Positions 46,034 through 54,549 of a stretch of 64,000 bases of DNA are shown piece by piece; positions within the stretch are counted from its first letter, which is position 1, and the number at the start of each line of letters is the position of its first letter. The DNA is from Pseudoalteromonas sp. XMcav2-N (GTDB lineage: Bacteria > Pseudomonadota > Gammaproteobacteria > Enterobacterales > Alteromonadaceae): NCBI RefSeq assembly GCF_024124545.1, contig NZ_JAMXSF010000003.1, positions 310,001-374,000 on the forward strand, given 5' to 3'. The translations under genes were made by a program, and so were the position numbers. Below the pieces are notes generated by a model that worked only from the letters and a program-made list of their open reading frames with translations, was not told the origin of the DNA and made no database searches.

Positions 46034-46318
46034 CTATAGTTCAATATTTTCATCAAGAGATGACTGAATGTAATGTGTAACCCAGTCGACGAGTTCATCA
46101 TACTCGGCTTCGACAAGCGCCAGCTCGCCGCGCAGATGTTCCCATATTCCATTTATAATTAAATCGATCTTCTCACATTCCAGGTCATCGGGAAGCTGAT
46201 CCCAGGCTACGTGAATAAGCTCATTCAGCGTCTCTGCAACTCGCTCTTCTTCCCCTTCCCAGTCTCCCACATCAAAATTGGAAAACAGGTAGTCCTGAAC
46301 GTTGAGTAATTCTTTCAT
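46034..46318 (-). CDS. Small acidic cytosolic protein, no recognised family
   Basis: 94 residues, strongly acidic, helical, with several tryptophans (VGDWEGEEERVAETLNELIH, IIIN region, VDWVTHYI). No signal peptide or membrane segment. I do not recognise a domain. It begins immediately after msrC ends (no gap) and ends 8 bases before proQ, so it is translationally linked to both. Acidic small proteins beside an RNA chaperone could be partners or regulators, but that is speculation. Confidence 0.7.
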   Translation of the reverse strand: MKELLNVQDYLFSNFDVGDWEGEEERVAETLNELIHVAWDQLPDDLECEKIDLIINGIWEHLRGELALVEAEYDELVDWVTHYIQSSLDENIEL

Positions 46319-46786
46319 TTACAATGTACCTTCAAAGCATTTCACCAGTGCTTCGAGGCCAAGTTTATCTTCATCGTCAAACCTAGCCAAACTCGGGCTA
46401 TCAATATCCAATACAGCAAACAATTCACCATTTCTCATCACAGGAATGACAATTTCTGAGTTTGATGCAGCATCACAGGCAATATGACCATCAAAACTGT
46501 GTACATCTTCGACAAGCTGGGTCGTTAACTCAGCGGCAGCTGTGCCACAGACGCCTTTGCCTAATGGGATTCGAATGCAGGCTGGATTGCCCTGGAAAGG
46601 ACCTAGTACGAGCTCTTCTTTACCATCTAACAGGTAAAAGCCAGCCCAGTTTATGTCTTCCATTGAGGTAAATAACAGGGCGCTGAGGTTTGCCATATTG
46701 GCGATGTAGTTATGCTCATCACCAATCAGGGCCTGAGCTTGTAGGCTGAGAGTATCGTAGAACTTTTTCTTCTGCATTGCGGTCAT
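46319..46786 (-). CDS. msrC: Free methionine-(R)-sulfoxide reductase (GAF domain)
   Basis: 155 residues, a single GAF domain. The three cysteines of the fRMsr family are present with the E. coli spacing: C70 (NPACIRIP), C80 (GKGVCG) and C104 (HIACDAASNSEIVIP), ten and 24 residues apart. It reduces free Met-R-SO with thioredoxin, protecting the methionine pool from oxidation. It is upstream of proQ-prc, as msrC (yebR) is in E. coli. Confidence 0.93.
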   Translation of the reverse strand: MTAMQKKKFYDTLSLQAQALIGDEHNYIANMANLSALLFTSMEDINWAGFYLLDGKEELVLGPFQGNPACIRIPLGKGVCGTAAAELTTQLVEDVHSFDGHIACDAASNSEIVIPVMRNGELFAVLDIDSPSLARFDDEDKLGLEALVKCFEGTL

Positions 46787-46899
46787 TCAACAAATTTACA
46801 TAAGAAGTAAAGGTACTCTTTCGTGCAGCTAAATGAAACCTTTTAGACAGAAAAACTATTAAATTAGTGTAAAACAACGCCGCACTGTACAAAAAGCCA

Positions 46900-47292
46900 T
46901 CAGGCACTCTGAGCATTGCGCCGTAAACTGAACAAAAACAGCCCGCCCCCCAGCGCTGCCATCACAGCATTGATTATAAAAACCATACCAGAGCTTGCAA
47001 CAAACAAGTAGCTAAACAGTGCGCCTCCGAGCATACCTGCGGTCAAAATACCCGAGTAACTCAGCTTGTTATGGCGCAACAGTATCACATAAGCTGGCAA
47101 AACAAAAAACGCCATGGACAGGCCAACGATATGGGCATTGGCTACAGCCGTCATGAGTAGTTGAAATAAAATCTTACTCTGGCCACTTATCAGGGCATAA
47201 TACCCTCCGAGCACTATGCCAACGATAAGCGGTGATAATAACGAATATGCCACCGCTTTTGCCACTTGCCTTTTGATCATCTCTTTCACCAT
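46900..47292 (-). CDS. Small integral membrane protein, unknown function
   Basis: 130 residues with four predicted membrane helices: SLLSPLIVGIVLGGYYALIS, a segment at VGLSMAFFVLPAYVILLR, ILTAGMLGGALFSYLFVA and VFIINAVMAALGGGLFLFSL. A positively charged N-terminus (KEMIKRQVAK) faces the cytosol. No family recognised. Start is uncertain: ATG 47292 has no clear ribosome site and ATG 47280 is an alternative. It follows the antiporter operon by 73 bases, so it may or may not share its transcript. Confidence 0.6.
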   Translation of the reverse strand: MVKEMIKRQVAKAVAYSLLSPLIVGIVLGGYYALISGQSKILFQLLMTAVANAHIVGLSMAFFVLPAYVILLRHNKLSYSGILTAGMLGGALFSYLFVASSGMVFIINAVMAALGGGLFLFSLRRNAQSA

Positions 47293-47365
47293 TATTACTT
47301 TGCACAGAGATAGTCAGTGTTGACGCGAAACACAAGTATCACAAGTCAACTTTGGTCGTATAAGC

Positions 47366-50300
47366 TTACCTTGCTGCTATCATCGCCAACAGCAGCATGC
47401 ACAAAAGCAAGGCAAACAAAACGCCAGGCGTCATCAAAGAACGTACGGCCGCCATCGCGAGACCAACTACACGCGCCTGCCGACAAACCACACGCTGAGG
47501 CAACTGCCAAGAGGTATTCTCTATTTCATCTTTTAATAATTTTAAGCCCTGCGACAGTGTCTCTGCACCAAGACGTACCAGACTGCCCGCTTCCGTATAA
47601 GCGACATTGATATCGCCAGCCGGTAATGCTCGTGTTATAAAATAGATCCCCAGACCAAGAAGTACAGGCCATGCACTGCTCCAAAAGCTTGCCGCGGTCA
47701 GGTGATTAGCCCAAGTACCATTGGCTTGCGATATCAGATAACTCAGCACCGTCACCAATATCAATAATGTGCCGTACGCACCTAACTGAAGTACATCAGG
47801 CTGGCCAGTCACCTTTTTTGGTTGCTTTTGCGCAATCAACTGCAAGAATCGCATCATCAGCCAGGTGGTCCCTGTTGCTGTCAACGGGAGCACTGTCCCC
47901 ATGAGCAAATCCCGCTCCACAACATCCTTTAGCGCGATCTTGGCAACCGCACCACTGGTTAGTGGCAACCCGGCCAGTGCAGCAGCGGGTAATGCAGCTG
48001 CCAGCCAGCAAACCCAGCGATACTTGTGCCATGTTAAAGTGCTATTCATACCAGCAAAAAGAAACAGTGCAGCCTTAGCCAAACCATGATGCACTGCGTA
48101 CAACACAATAGCGGGCAGCAATAAGGACCATAATTCGGGATATTTCAACCCTACCCCCACAGCCGCAATCAAAATGCCCATCTGGCTCATCGTTGAGTAT
48201 GCAAGTAAGGCTTTAGGGTTATCCTGTGTAACCCCTACCAGAACACCAAAAAATGCGGCAAATAATCCAAGCACCACGAGCACAGAGCCATACGTTGCGA
48301 ATGCCACCTCACCGAAAGGAATAAATTTAAGCCATCCCAGCAGCCCCGCTTTCACCATAACCCCGCTTAGTAACGCACTGGCTGCAACGGGTGCAACCGG
48401 ATGCGCCATTGGCAGCCATACGTGCAAGCCAAACAAGCCTGCCTTTACTCCAAACCCGGCAAGTAAAAACCCGATTACCCAGGCCGGATAAGTTTGCTCC
48501 GGATTTCCAGCTAAGGAGGGATCAATTGATCCAAATGCCAGGCCTGCGAGTCCTGTAAAAAGCAACAACTCTCCCAGTACAGCCCATTGCATGTAAGATT
48601 TGCCCGCCTGATGGGCTTCATCCGTATCAAAGTGCACAACCAGGCCATACGAAGCCAGACTCATCAAGGTGAAGAAGCTGATAAAACCTGAAATATCCTG
48701 GGCCAGCACAAGCCCGAAGTTGCCGCACATAGCTAGCAGGAAAAACAGACAAAACCTAACTTTGCGCTCATCAGCTTTAACAAAATTAACGGCAAAAACC
48801 GCTGCCAGTAACCACAGACTGACAGCAAGCAGGAAGAAGGTCGATGTTGTATCATTTAGCGTCAGTACACTGCCAAAAAATAACCAAGGTGTGGTGTTGG
48901 AGCCTTGTCCAGAAATTGCATAGGCAAGCAGTGCTATACCTGCTGATAAGGGTAAAAACCAGTGTGCAACCTGCTGCATTTGCTTGCGCACCAGCAATAG
49001 CGCACACAATAACGGCGCACCAAGCGCCAGCCACATTGCAGGAATTTGTTGCGAACTGGCTGCCAGTATTGATACAAACTCACTGCCATATTCTCGGGCT
49101 GCTATCAGTTTCACCCAGTTCAGCGGGCTAAACTGGGCATCAGCAAACAAGCCTGCGCTGAGCGCCAGTAGTGCAGTCACGACAGGTGGTAACATGAGCA
49201 TCCAGTGCGTTTCTAGCCGCCCTTTGGGTTTTTCTTTTGGCCAGGCCCCCTGCTGTGGTTTAAACCAAGCCGCGTATAAAATTGGCAGAAAGTAGGTAGC
49301 ATTGAGCAAACTACTGATAATAAGCACCCCCAGTACCCAATAAAAGCCTGCCTCAAGTGCTCCGGTGCCCAGATACCATTTTGAAATAAAACCCGCTGCG
49401 GGCGGTATCCCTATCATGCCCAATACCGCCAGGCTAAACGCCAACATGGTTAACGGCATTCGTTTCCCGGCCCCATTCATCTGACTGACCTTAGTGACAC
49501 CCAGAGTTTCTGCTATGCTACCGGCGCAGAAGAACATGGTGATTTTCATCAATCCCTGATGGACCAGATGTGCAATGCCACCGATTGTCGCGATTGGTCC
49601 GGCAATGGCGGTGCCGAGTGCAATGTAGGAAACCTGACTAACCGTTGAATAAGCCAGCCTGCGTTTAAGGTCATCCTGGAACACAGCTCGGGTAGAGCCA
49701 TAAACAATTGTCACAGAAGCCATCACGGCCAGAATGATGGTCAGCCCGAGCTCCTGGGCAAATTCAACCCCATAGACGTCATAAACAACCCGTACTATGC
49801 CAAATGCACCCGCTTTAACCACGGCAACCGCGTGTAACAATGCACTCACAGGAGCTGGTGCAGCCATGGCAGAAGGTAGCCAGCCATGCAGCGGGATCAA
49901 TGCCGCCTTTACCCCTAAACCTATAATTATGAGGGCAAAAATCACTTTCAGATGGAATGGGTCTAAATGAGGCATGGACGCGAGGATCCCTGTCGCGGTA
50001 AAGTCCAATGACCCAGCCAGAGCTTTTAACCAAACAACACCGGCGAGCAAACTGGCGCCACCTAGCATGGTATAGATCAAATATTTACGTCCTGCCGCCA
50101 GCGAGGCTTTATTCCCCTTATGGACTACCAGCGGATAAGTTGTCAGCGTCAGTAACTCATAGAAAATCAAAAAGGTGATTAAGTTACCAGCCAGCGCGAC
50201 GCCTATGGTTGCGAACACACACAGGCTAAAGAACCCGAAAAAGCGGCTACGATTAGGTGATTGTTCCAGATAGCCAATGGCATAAATCGTCGTTAATAAC

Positions 50301-50575
50301 CACAGAAAACCGGATAGCGCAACAAACAGCAAGGACAAAGCATCAGCATGAAGAACCAGATCCATATTGGGCAGCAAGGGCAAACGCGTTTCAAAAACCT
50401 GTCCCTGATACACACCCGAGATCATCACTAAGATCAGGCCAACACAGCTGCCGGCCCCGAAAAAGTTCAGGGTTTTTCTGAGTATAGGCTTGTTGTCGCT
50501 GACAAAAAATATCGCAACCCCGGATACCAGTGCGCTCAGTAAAATCAATAAAGGCAGAGTACTTTGCCACATCAT
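47366..50575 (-). CDS. Fused double antiporter subunit (two MrpD/NuoM-type modules)
   Basis: 1069 residues: two tandem proton-translocating modules, each with about 14 helices. Module 1 (~1-515) has the transport glutamate E140 (LIFYELLTL) and lysines K223 (LGVKAALIPLHGWLP) and K254. Module 2 (~520-1069) keeps K711 (FGVKAGLFGLHVWLP) and K742, but T636 (FFTLMSL) replaces the glutamate. A single Mrp operon normally has one MrpD and one long MrpA; here this double protein stands in for the second pump. It overlaps the mnhD stop by four bases (ATGA). Last gene of the operon. Activity of module 2 is doubtful given the lost acid. Confidence 0.82.
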   Translation of the reverse strand: MMWQSTLPLLILLSALVSGVAIFFVSDNKPILRKTLNFFGAGSCVGLILVMISGVYQGQVFETRLPLLPNMDLVLHADALSLLFVALSGFLWLLTTIYAIGYLEQSPNRSRFFGFFSLCVFATIGVALAGNLITFLIFYELLTLTTYPLVVHKGNKASLAAGRKYLIYTMLGGASLLAGVVWLKALAGSLDFTATGILASMPHLDPFHLKVIFALIIIGLGVKAALIPLHGWLPSAMAAPAPVSALLHAVAVVKAGAFGIVRVVYDVYGVEFAQELGLTIILAVMASVTIVYGSTRAVFQDDLKRRLAYSTVSQVSYIALGTAIAGPIATIGGIAHLVHQGLMKITMFFCAGSIAETLGVTKVSQMNGAGKRMPLTMLAFSLAVLGMIGIPPAAGFISKWYLGTGALEAGFYWVLGVLIISSLLNATYFLPILYAAWFKPQQGAWPKEKPKGRLETHWMLMLPPVVTALLALSAGLFADAQFSPLNWVKLIAAREYGSEFVSILAASSQQIPAMWLALGAPLLCALLLVRKQMQQVAHWFLPLSAGIALLAYAISGQGSNTTPWLFFGSVLTLNDTTSTFFLLAVSLWLLAAVFAVNFVKADERKVRFCLFFLLAMCGNFGLVLAQDISGFISFFTLMSLASYGLVVHFDTDEAHQAGKSYMQWAVLGELLLFTGLAGLAFGSIDPSLAGNPEQTYPAWVIGFLLAGFGVKAGLFGLHVWLPMAHPVAPVAASALLSGVMVKAGLLGWLKFIPFGEVAFATYGSVLVVLGLFAAFFGVLVGVTQDNPKALLAYSTMSQMGILIAAVGVGLKYPELWSLLLPAIVLYAVHHGLAKAALFLFAGMNSTLTWHKYRWVCWLAAALPAAALAGLPLTSGAVAKIALKDVVERDLLMGTVLPLTATGTTWLMMRFLQLIAQKQPKKVTGQPDVLQLGAYGTLLILVTVLSYLISQANGTWANHLTAASFWSSAWPVLLGLGIYFITRALPAGDINVAYTEAGSLVRLGAETLSQGLKLLKDEIENTSWQLPQRVVCRQARVVGLAMAAVRSLMTPGVLFALLLCMLLLAMIAAR

Positions 50576-52086
50576 TCGCCGCCTTCTATCGCTATCAGGT
50601 CAATGATCAGGTCCGCATTGAAACCCAGCGCCATAGTACACAGGGCCAACGCCAGGCCACTGACAGGCATAGCCACAGGCACCTTCTGCCAGTTGTCAGG
50701 GGCAACGTGATCAGACGCCTGTTCCGGTTTAATAAATGCCTGATCCAGCACTCTGAATATCGCAAGTGCTGCCAACAGACCGCCGGTAAGAATGATCACA
50801 ACCCACCACCACTGGTGAGTATCAATGGCAACATTAAGCAGTAACCATTTGGCGATAAAGCCTGCGCTGGGTGGCAGGCCAATTAAGCTGCCTCCTGCTA
50901 TTGCAAAAGTAAACAAACTCAATGGCATATACTTTGCCATGCCCTGCAGCTTAGCAATGTCATCATGGCCAAGCGAATGTATGATGTTGCCGGCAGCAAT
51001 AAACATCGCTGCCTTGGCACAGGCATGGGCGACAATAAAATAAGATACCGCGGCGAGCGCACTTTGCTGCTGGGCAGCCAGTTGCGATGCCGATGCTTCC
51101 TCAGTGCTCATCAAAAGTGGAAACAGCAAAAAGAGATAACCAATTTGCGCGACGGTCGAGTATGCCACCATCAGTTTGAGACGCTTTGCTCTGAGTGCCT
51201 GCACACACCCCCACAGAATAGCTGTCCCTCCTAATATGCCCAATAGCATTAACGCTTCATTGGTAACGGCGGGTGCCAGGATCTCCATCCAAAATCGTAC
51301 CAACAGATAAAACGACGCTTTGACAACCAAAGCGGACAAAATAGCACTAACTGGTGCCGGTGCACTGCCATGAGCATGAGGTAACCAAAAGTGCAATGGA
51401 ACCAGGGCGGTTTTTAGCACCAAACCCACAGTGATTAGCGCCAATGCAGCCCAGCTTAATGGATTGGATTCAGCTTTGGCTGCAAGCTGTGCAAAGTCTA
51501 GAGTACCATAGACGTGATACAACAAAGCCACAGCAAGCAGATAACAAAGAGACCCTAACAGACCGACTAATAAATAACGCAACGCTGCCGTCAGGCCCGC
51601 TTTATTGCCACTTAACGCGACCAGAGCAACCGCTGCCAATCCGATAATTTCGAGTGTCACATAGACATTGAAAATGTCAGCAGACAGGAATAACGCATTG
51701 ATCCCCGCCACCAACAACCACCACAGAGGCCAAAAACGCACACGTGCAGGTGATGCTGCGAAATAGAAAGCAGAATAAAAGGTCAATACTGTGACCAAAA
51801 AAACAGTCAATGACAGTAGCAGAGCTGAGAACCCATCAAGGCTTAGCGCAATACCCAAAGGAGCCTCCCAGCCCGCAAGGACATACCTCAGCGGTGTCGT
51901 AAACTCAGTGTCTACAGAAGGCAAATTGACCAAGATGAGTCCAATTACGAGCACCAAGGCCAGTGCGCTAAGCAGCCCAATCAGCACTTGCGCGTATTTG
52001 GTACTCAGCAATACCGAGAAAATAGCCCCAATCAGGGGGATCGCAATCAGCAGGGGTAGTAAAGAAGCAACGTCGATTACTGGCAT
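50572..52086 (-). CDS. mnhD: Mrp/Mnh cation-proton antiporter subunit D
   Basis: 504 residues, about 14 helices. It belongs to the complex I NuoL/M/N-like antiporter family. The TM5 glutamate is in NVYVTLEIIGLAAV, and the TM7 and TM8 lysines in LVLKTALVPLHFWLPHAHGS and ALVVKASFYLL. MnhD is one of the two large proton/sodium-conducting subunits of Mrp complexes. Start and mnhC stop share a base (TAATG). Unlike the 1069-residue double subunit, all key residues are intact. Confidence 0.9.
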   Translation of the reverse strand: MPVIDVASLLPLLIAIPLIGAIFSVLLSTKYAQVLIGLLSALALVLVIGLILVNLPSVDTEFTTPLRYVLAGWEAPLGIALSLDGFSALLLSLTVFLVTVLTFYSAFYFAASPARVRFWPLWWLLVAGINALFLSADIFNVYVTLEIIGLAAVALVALSGNKAGLTAALRYLLVGLLGSLCYLLAVALLYHVYGTLDFAQLAAKAESNPLSWAALALITVGLVLKTALVPLHFWLPHAHGSAPAPVSAILSALVVKASFYLLVRFWMEILAPAVTNEALMLLGILGGTAILWGCVQALRAKRLKLMVAYSTVAQIGYLFLLFPLLMSTEEASASQLAAQQQSALAAVSYFIVAHACAKAAMFIAAGNIIHSLGHDDIAKLQGMAKYMPLSLFTFAIAGGSLIGLPPSAGFIAKWLLLNVAIDTHQWWWVVIILTGGLLAALAIFRVLDQAFIKPEQASDHVAPDNWQKVPVAMPVSGLALALCTMALGFNADLIIDLIAIEGGE

Positions 52087-52373
52087 TAAGCGCCTTCCTC
52101 AGGCTTTTCAAGTGCGTTGATCCGAACCACCAAAGACAAAGCCATTGCCGTACCTGCGACCGCGACCACGATCCCAGTTAATACCATAGCGTGTGGTACA
52201 AAATCTGGTGCAGCGCCGGATGAGGCATTAGCTATAAACACCATAAACACCCCCACACCACAAATATTGATGGCGAGTATCTTCTTAACGACATGGGCAA
52301 TTGCCAAGACGCCAAACAGACCAATACCGAACAGTGCTATACCAAATACACCATACAACAAAGCTTGTGTCAT
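52086..52373 (-). CDS. mnhC: Mrp/Mnh antiporter subunit C (NuoK-like)
   Basis: 95 residues with three membrane helices: YGVFGIALFGIGLFGVLAIA, ILAINICGVGVFMVFIANAS and MVLTGIVVAVAGTAMALSLV. This is the NuoK/MnhC fold: the middle helix NICGVGVFMVFI and the third TGIVVAVAGTA are typical. It overlaps the preceding gene (52370..53131) by four bases. Confidence 0.9.
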   Translation of the reverse strand: MTQALLYGVFGIALFGIGLFGVLAIAHVVKKILAINICGVGVFMVFIANASSGAAPDFVPHAMVLTGIVVAVAGTAMALSLVVRINALEKPEEGA

Positions 52374-53131
52374 GAGTGCTTCTCCTTCTCAACACGATTT
52401 GGCTGTGGGCCCAAAGGCTCAATCTGCAACGCACAAAATAGCAAAACCAATACCGCCGCTATGGTTATTGTCGCCGCCACTTCTATTACCAGAATTAACA
52501 TGCCAGCCATAGCCACCGGATAGGCCAACGCGATGCCACTTGACAAGACGACACCTGCACCGACCAACAAAAACATGGCCAAGCCAACCACTAACAACAG
52601 GCGTGCGGTGGGTGCATTGAAGTTAAAACTGTGATGACCGGCAAGTAGCAGCAAAATCCCTGCGCCTGCCAGCAATGCACCCGCCTGAAACGCACCGCCT
52701 GGCAATACCGCACCAGTCCAAAGTAAATACCCAGATGTAACGATTATCGCCGGTAACAACCACCGCAGGAAAGCTTCAAGTACCAAACTTCGCTCTACGG
52801 GTTCAGATACTTTAATAAATGGCAGCCTGGTGTCTTGTAAACTGAAGGGCATCACTGCCAGGGCAACAATCAACAGCACCGCAACTTCCAGCAAGGTATC
52901 ATAACTGCGAAAGTTAAGTAGCACGGCCGTAACCGGGTTCTCTACACCACTTTGCTCCAGGTTAGAGACAACCAGTGTCACTAGCGGTTGGTCTGTAGAC
53001 TGAAACTGGACCAGGGACATAGCCAGAAATAGACAGGCTGCAACAACCACCATACCAATAATCAACAAGACGCTGCCGGGCAAGTCTGCTTCTTGTTGTG
53101 CACTGTCACTTAACGTCATGTTATTAAACAT
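52370..53131 (-). CDS. mnhB: MbhE-MnhB fusion subunit of the Mrp-type antiporter
   Basis: 253 residues, about seven helices. The N-terminal ~110 residues match MbhE/MrpA C-terminal segments: ENPVTAVLLNFRSYDTLLEV, then VALAVMPFSLQD. The remainder (from ~125) matches MnhB: LRWLLPAIIVTSGYLLWTGA, VLPGGAFQAGALLAGAGILL and helix VIEVAATITIAAVLVLLFC. In most Mrp operons MrpA carries the first part and MrpB is separate; here they are joined. It sits between the MbhD-like gene and mnhC, as in Mbh operons. Confidence 0.85.
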   Translation of the reverse strand: MFNNMTLSDSAQQEADLPGSVLLIIGMVVVAACLFLAMSLVQFQSTDQPLVTLVVSNLEQSGVENPVTAVLLNFRSYDTLLEVAVLLIVALAVMPFSLQDTRLPFIKVSEPVERSLVLEAFLRWLLPAIIVTSGYLLWTGAVLPGGAFQAGALLAGAGILLLLAGHHSFNFNAPTARLLLVVGLAMFLLVGAGVVLSSGIALAYPVAMAGMLILVIEVAATITIAAVLVLLFCALQIEPLGPQPNRVEKEKHS

Positions 53132-53164
53132 AAGTTACCTCTGTTGTTATTATCTAACGCAGTT

Positions 53165-53407
53165 TTATTGGTTGAGCTGCCGACGTGTGGCGATAAGCAA
53201 TGCGCCAGTCAAACCCGCTCCAATCGCCGCCTCTGCGATGGCAATATCCCACGCACCCAGCCTGACCCAGGCAAGCGTTACGAGCAGGCCCATGCTGATA
53301 AACAGTAAAATCGCCTGAAATAGGTCTTTGGCTGTGAGACACAATATTGCGGTTACTAAGGCCCCGCTGCCTAATAGCAGGTCGATAAATAACTCACCGC
53401 TTATCAT
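53165..53407 (-). CDS. MbhD-like (DUF4040) antiporter subunit
   Basis: 80 residues with three hydrophobic segments: IDLLLGSGALVTAILCLTAKDLF (split), ILLFISMGLLVTLAWVRLGA, and IAIAEAAIGAGLTGALLIA. The pattern AWDIAIAEAAIGAGLTGAL is the MrpA C-terminal/MbhD domain, which in standard MrpA is fused to the large subunit. Its start overlaps the end of mnhG by 14 bases. Free-standing MbhD plus the MbhE-MnhB fusion together replace the C-terminus of MrpA. Confidence 0.85.
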   Translation of the reverse strand: MISGELFIDLLLGSGALVTAILCLTAKDLFQAILLFISMGLLVTLAWVRLGAWDIAIAEAAIGAGLTGALLIATRRQLNQ

Positions 53408-53738
53408 GCACAGCCTCCTGTTCTTCCAGTCTGCCCCGGTGTTCTACCGGGTGTTCACCTTGATCCAAACCTGTGTGACTGGCTAATAGATAGCAAGAGA
53501 CGGCTCCTGCCAACATCACAGCGACCCAAATCAACAACAGCTGAATTGCATCTGCTACTTCTACAACCTGAGGTAACACCCCCAGCACGACAAACCCTAA
53601 GCCCAGATTGTCGGCCTTGGTCAGCGCATGCAGCCGGGATAACTCGTCTGGAAAACGCCACAGACCAACGCCCCCAGCAATGAAAAAGAAAACCCCAAGC
53701 GTCACCATAACTACACTGTACCAGTCAAAAAATGTCAT
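53394..53738 (-). CDS. mnhG: Mrp/Mnh antiporter subunit G
   Basis: 114 residues with three helices: YSVVMVTLGVFFFIAGGVGL, LGLGFVVLGVLPQ and LLLIWVAVMLAGAVSCYLL. GLWRFPDELSRLHALTKADNLG is the MnhG/PhaG signature. Overlaps mnhF by 4 bases and the MbhD-like gene by 14. The C-terminal HTGLDQGEHPVEHRGRLEEQ tail is a soluble extension. Confidence 0.9.
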   Translation of the reverse strand: MTFFDWYSVVMVTLGVFFFIAGGVGLWRFPDELSRLHALTKADNLGLGFVVLGVLPQVVEVADAIQLLLIWVAVMLAGAVSCYLLASHTGLDQGEHPVEHRGRLEEQEAVHDKR

Positions 53739-53992
53739 GATTTAGTATCTCCCATTTTGACCAAAATGACCGTTGCGGTCGGAGCCAGCAGGGCCAATAC
53801 AAGCGCTACGTTAAATAAAGCGCTTTGTTGATATACAACTGCCAGCAGCGCCAAAATCGCAACGCCTATGGTGCCAAACAGTTGTAGAGACAGTATCCGG
53901 TTAAGCTTCGATGGGCCCAGCCAGAGCCGCCACAGCCCGCCAAGCAGAACCAGGGTTAAAATTGTAATAACCAGGTTTAAATACTCACTCAT
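53735..53992 (-). CDS. mnhF: Mrp/Mnh antiporter subunit F
   Basis: 85 residues with three helices: LNLVITILTLVLLGGLW, LSLQLFGTIGVAILALLAVV and FNVALVLALLAPTATVILVK. The LWLGPSKLNRILSLQLFGT loop and ALLAPTATVILVKM end match MnhF. Overlaps mnhE and mnhG by four bases each. Confidence 0.9.
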   Translation of the reverse strand: MSEYLNLVITILTLVLLGGLWRLWLGPSKLNRILSLQLFGTIGVAILALLAVVYQQSALFNVALVLALLAPTATVILVKMGDTKS

Positions 53993-54549
53993 AGTTGCTC
54001 CTTCAAAACCGGCACCACTTGCTTATCTAGTTCTAAATCAAACAAATAGGCGATCTTTTGTTCACATTCAATCACATCCCGATAATTGCTTTCATTTACT
54101 TCCAGCATGTGTACCAACAAGAAATCACCATTCAGTTGGGCACTCAACGTACCTGGTAGTAAGCTGATCAGGTGAATAAACCACAGCTGTGTATGGCCCG
54201 AAGGCAAACGTAGCGGATAGAAAACCGTACCAGGACGCATTTCAATGCGGTGAGCAAAAGCCAGCCGCGCTGTTTGTATTCCCCCTTTCAACGAGTTAAG
54301 CAAAAAATACGGCAGCAGGCGCAACAGACGACTATAATGCAGCTGCCCTGTTACAGAATGAACAGGCACGGCTGCCGCGTTATGAAAAAGACGCATGCTC
54401 ATCCAGACCGACACAGGCACAACGAAAATACCTATTGCCAAGGAGGACCAAACCCCTTTTGTGAGCAGCAGCCATAAAGCGCTGAAGATCACTGCCCGGA
54501 TAAGCAAGGTCCGTTTGTCTGAATTGTGAGAATGCGTCTTTTTATTCAT
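53989..54549 (-). CDS. mnhE: Mrp/Mnh antiporter subunit E
   Basis: 186 residues, two or three N-terminal helices then a soluble domain. The MnhE marks are RLLRLLPYFLLNSLKGGIQTA, the RPGTVFYPLRLPSGH segment, and LISLLPGTLSAQLNGDFLLV. First of the antiporter subunits; overlaps the P-type ATPase stop by four bases (ATGA), so antiporter translation is coupled to that of the ATPase. Confidence 0.9.
   Translation of the reverse strand: MNKKTHSHNSDKRTLLIRAVIFSALWLLLTKGVWSSLAIGIFVVPVSVWMSMRLFHNAAAVPVHSVTGQLHYSRLLRLLPYFLLNSLKGGIQTARLAFAHRIEMRPGTVFYPLRLPSGHTQLWFIHLISLLPGTLSAQLNGDFLLVHMLEVNESNYRDVIECEQKIAYLFDLELDKQVVPVLKEQL

Noticed and set aside
47293..47365. GTTGAC/GTCAAC inverted repeat as terminator of the antiporter operon
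   Set aside because: Only six pairs with a 20-base loop and no T-run; not convincing.
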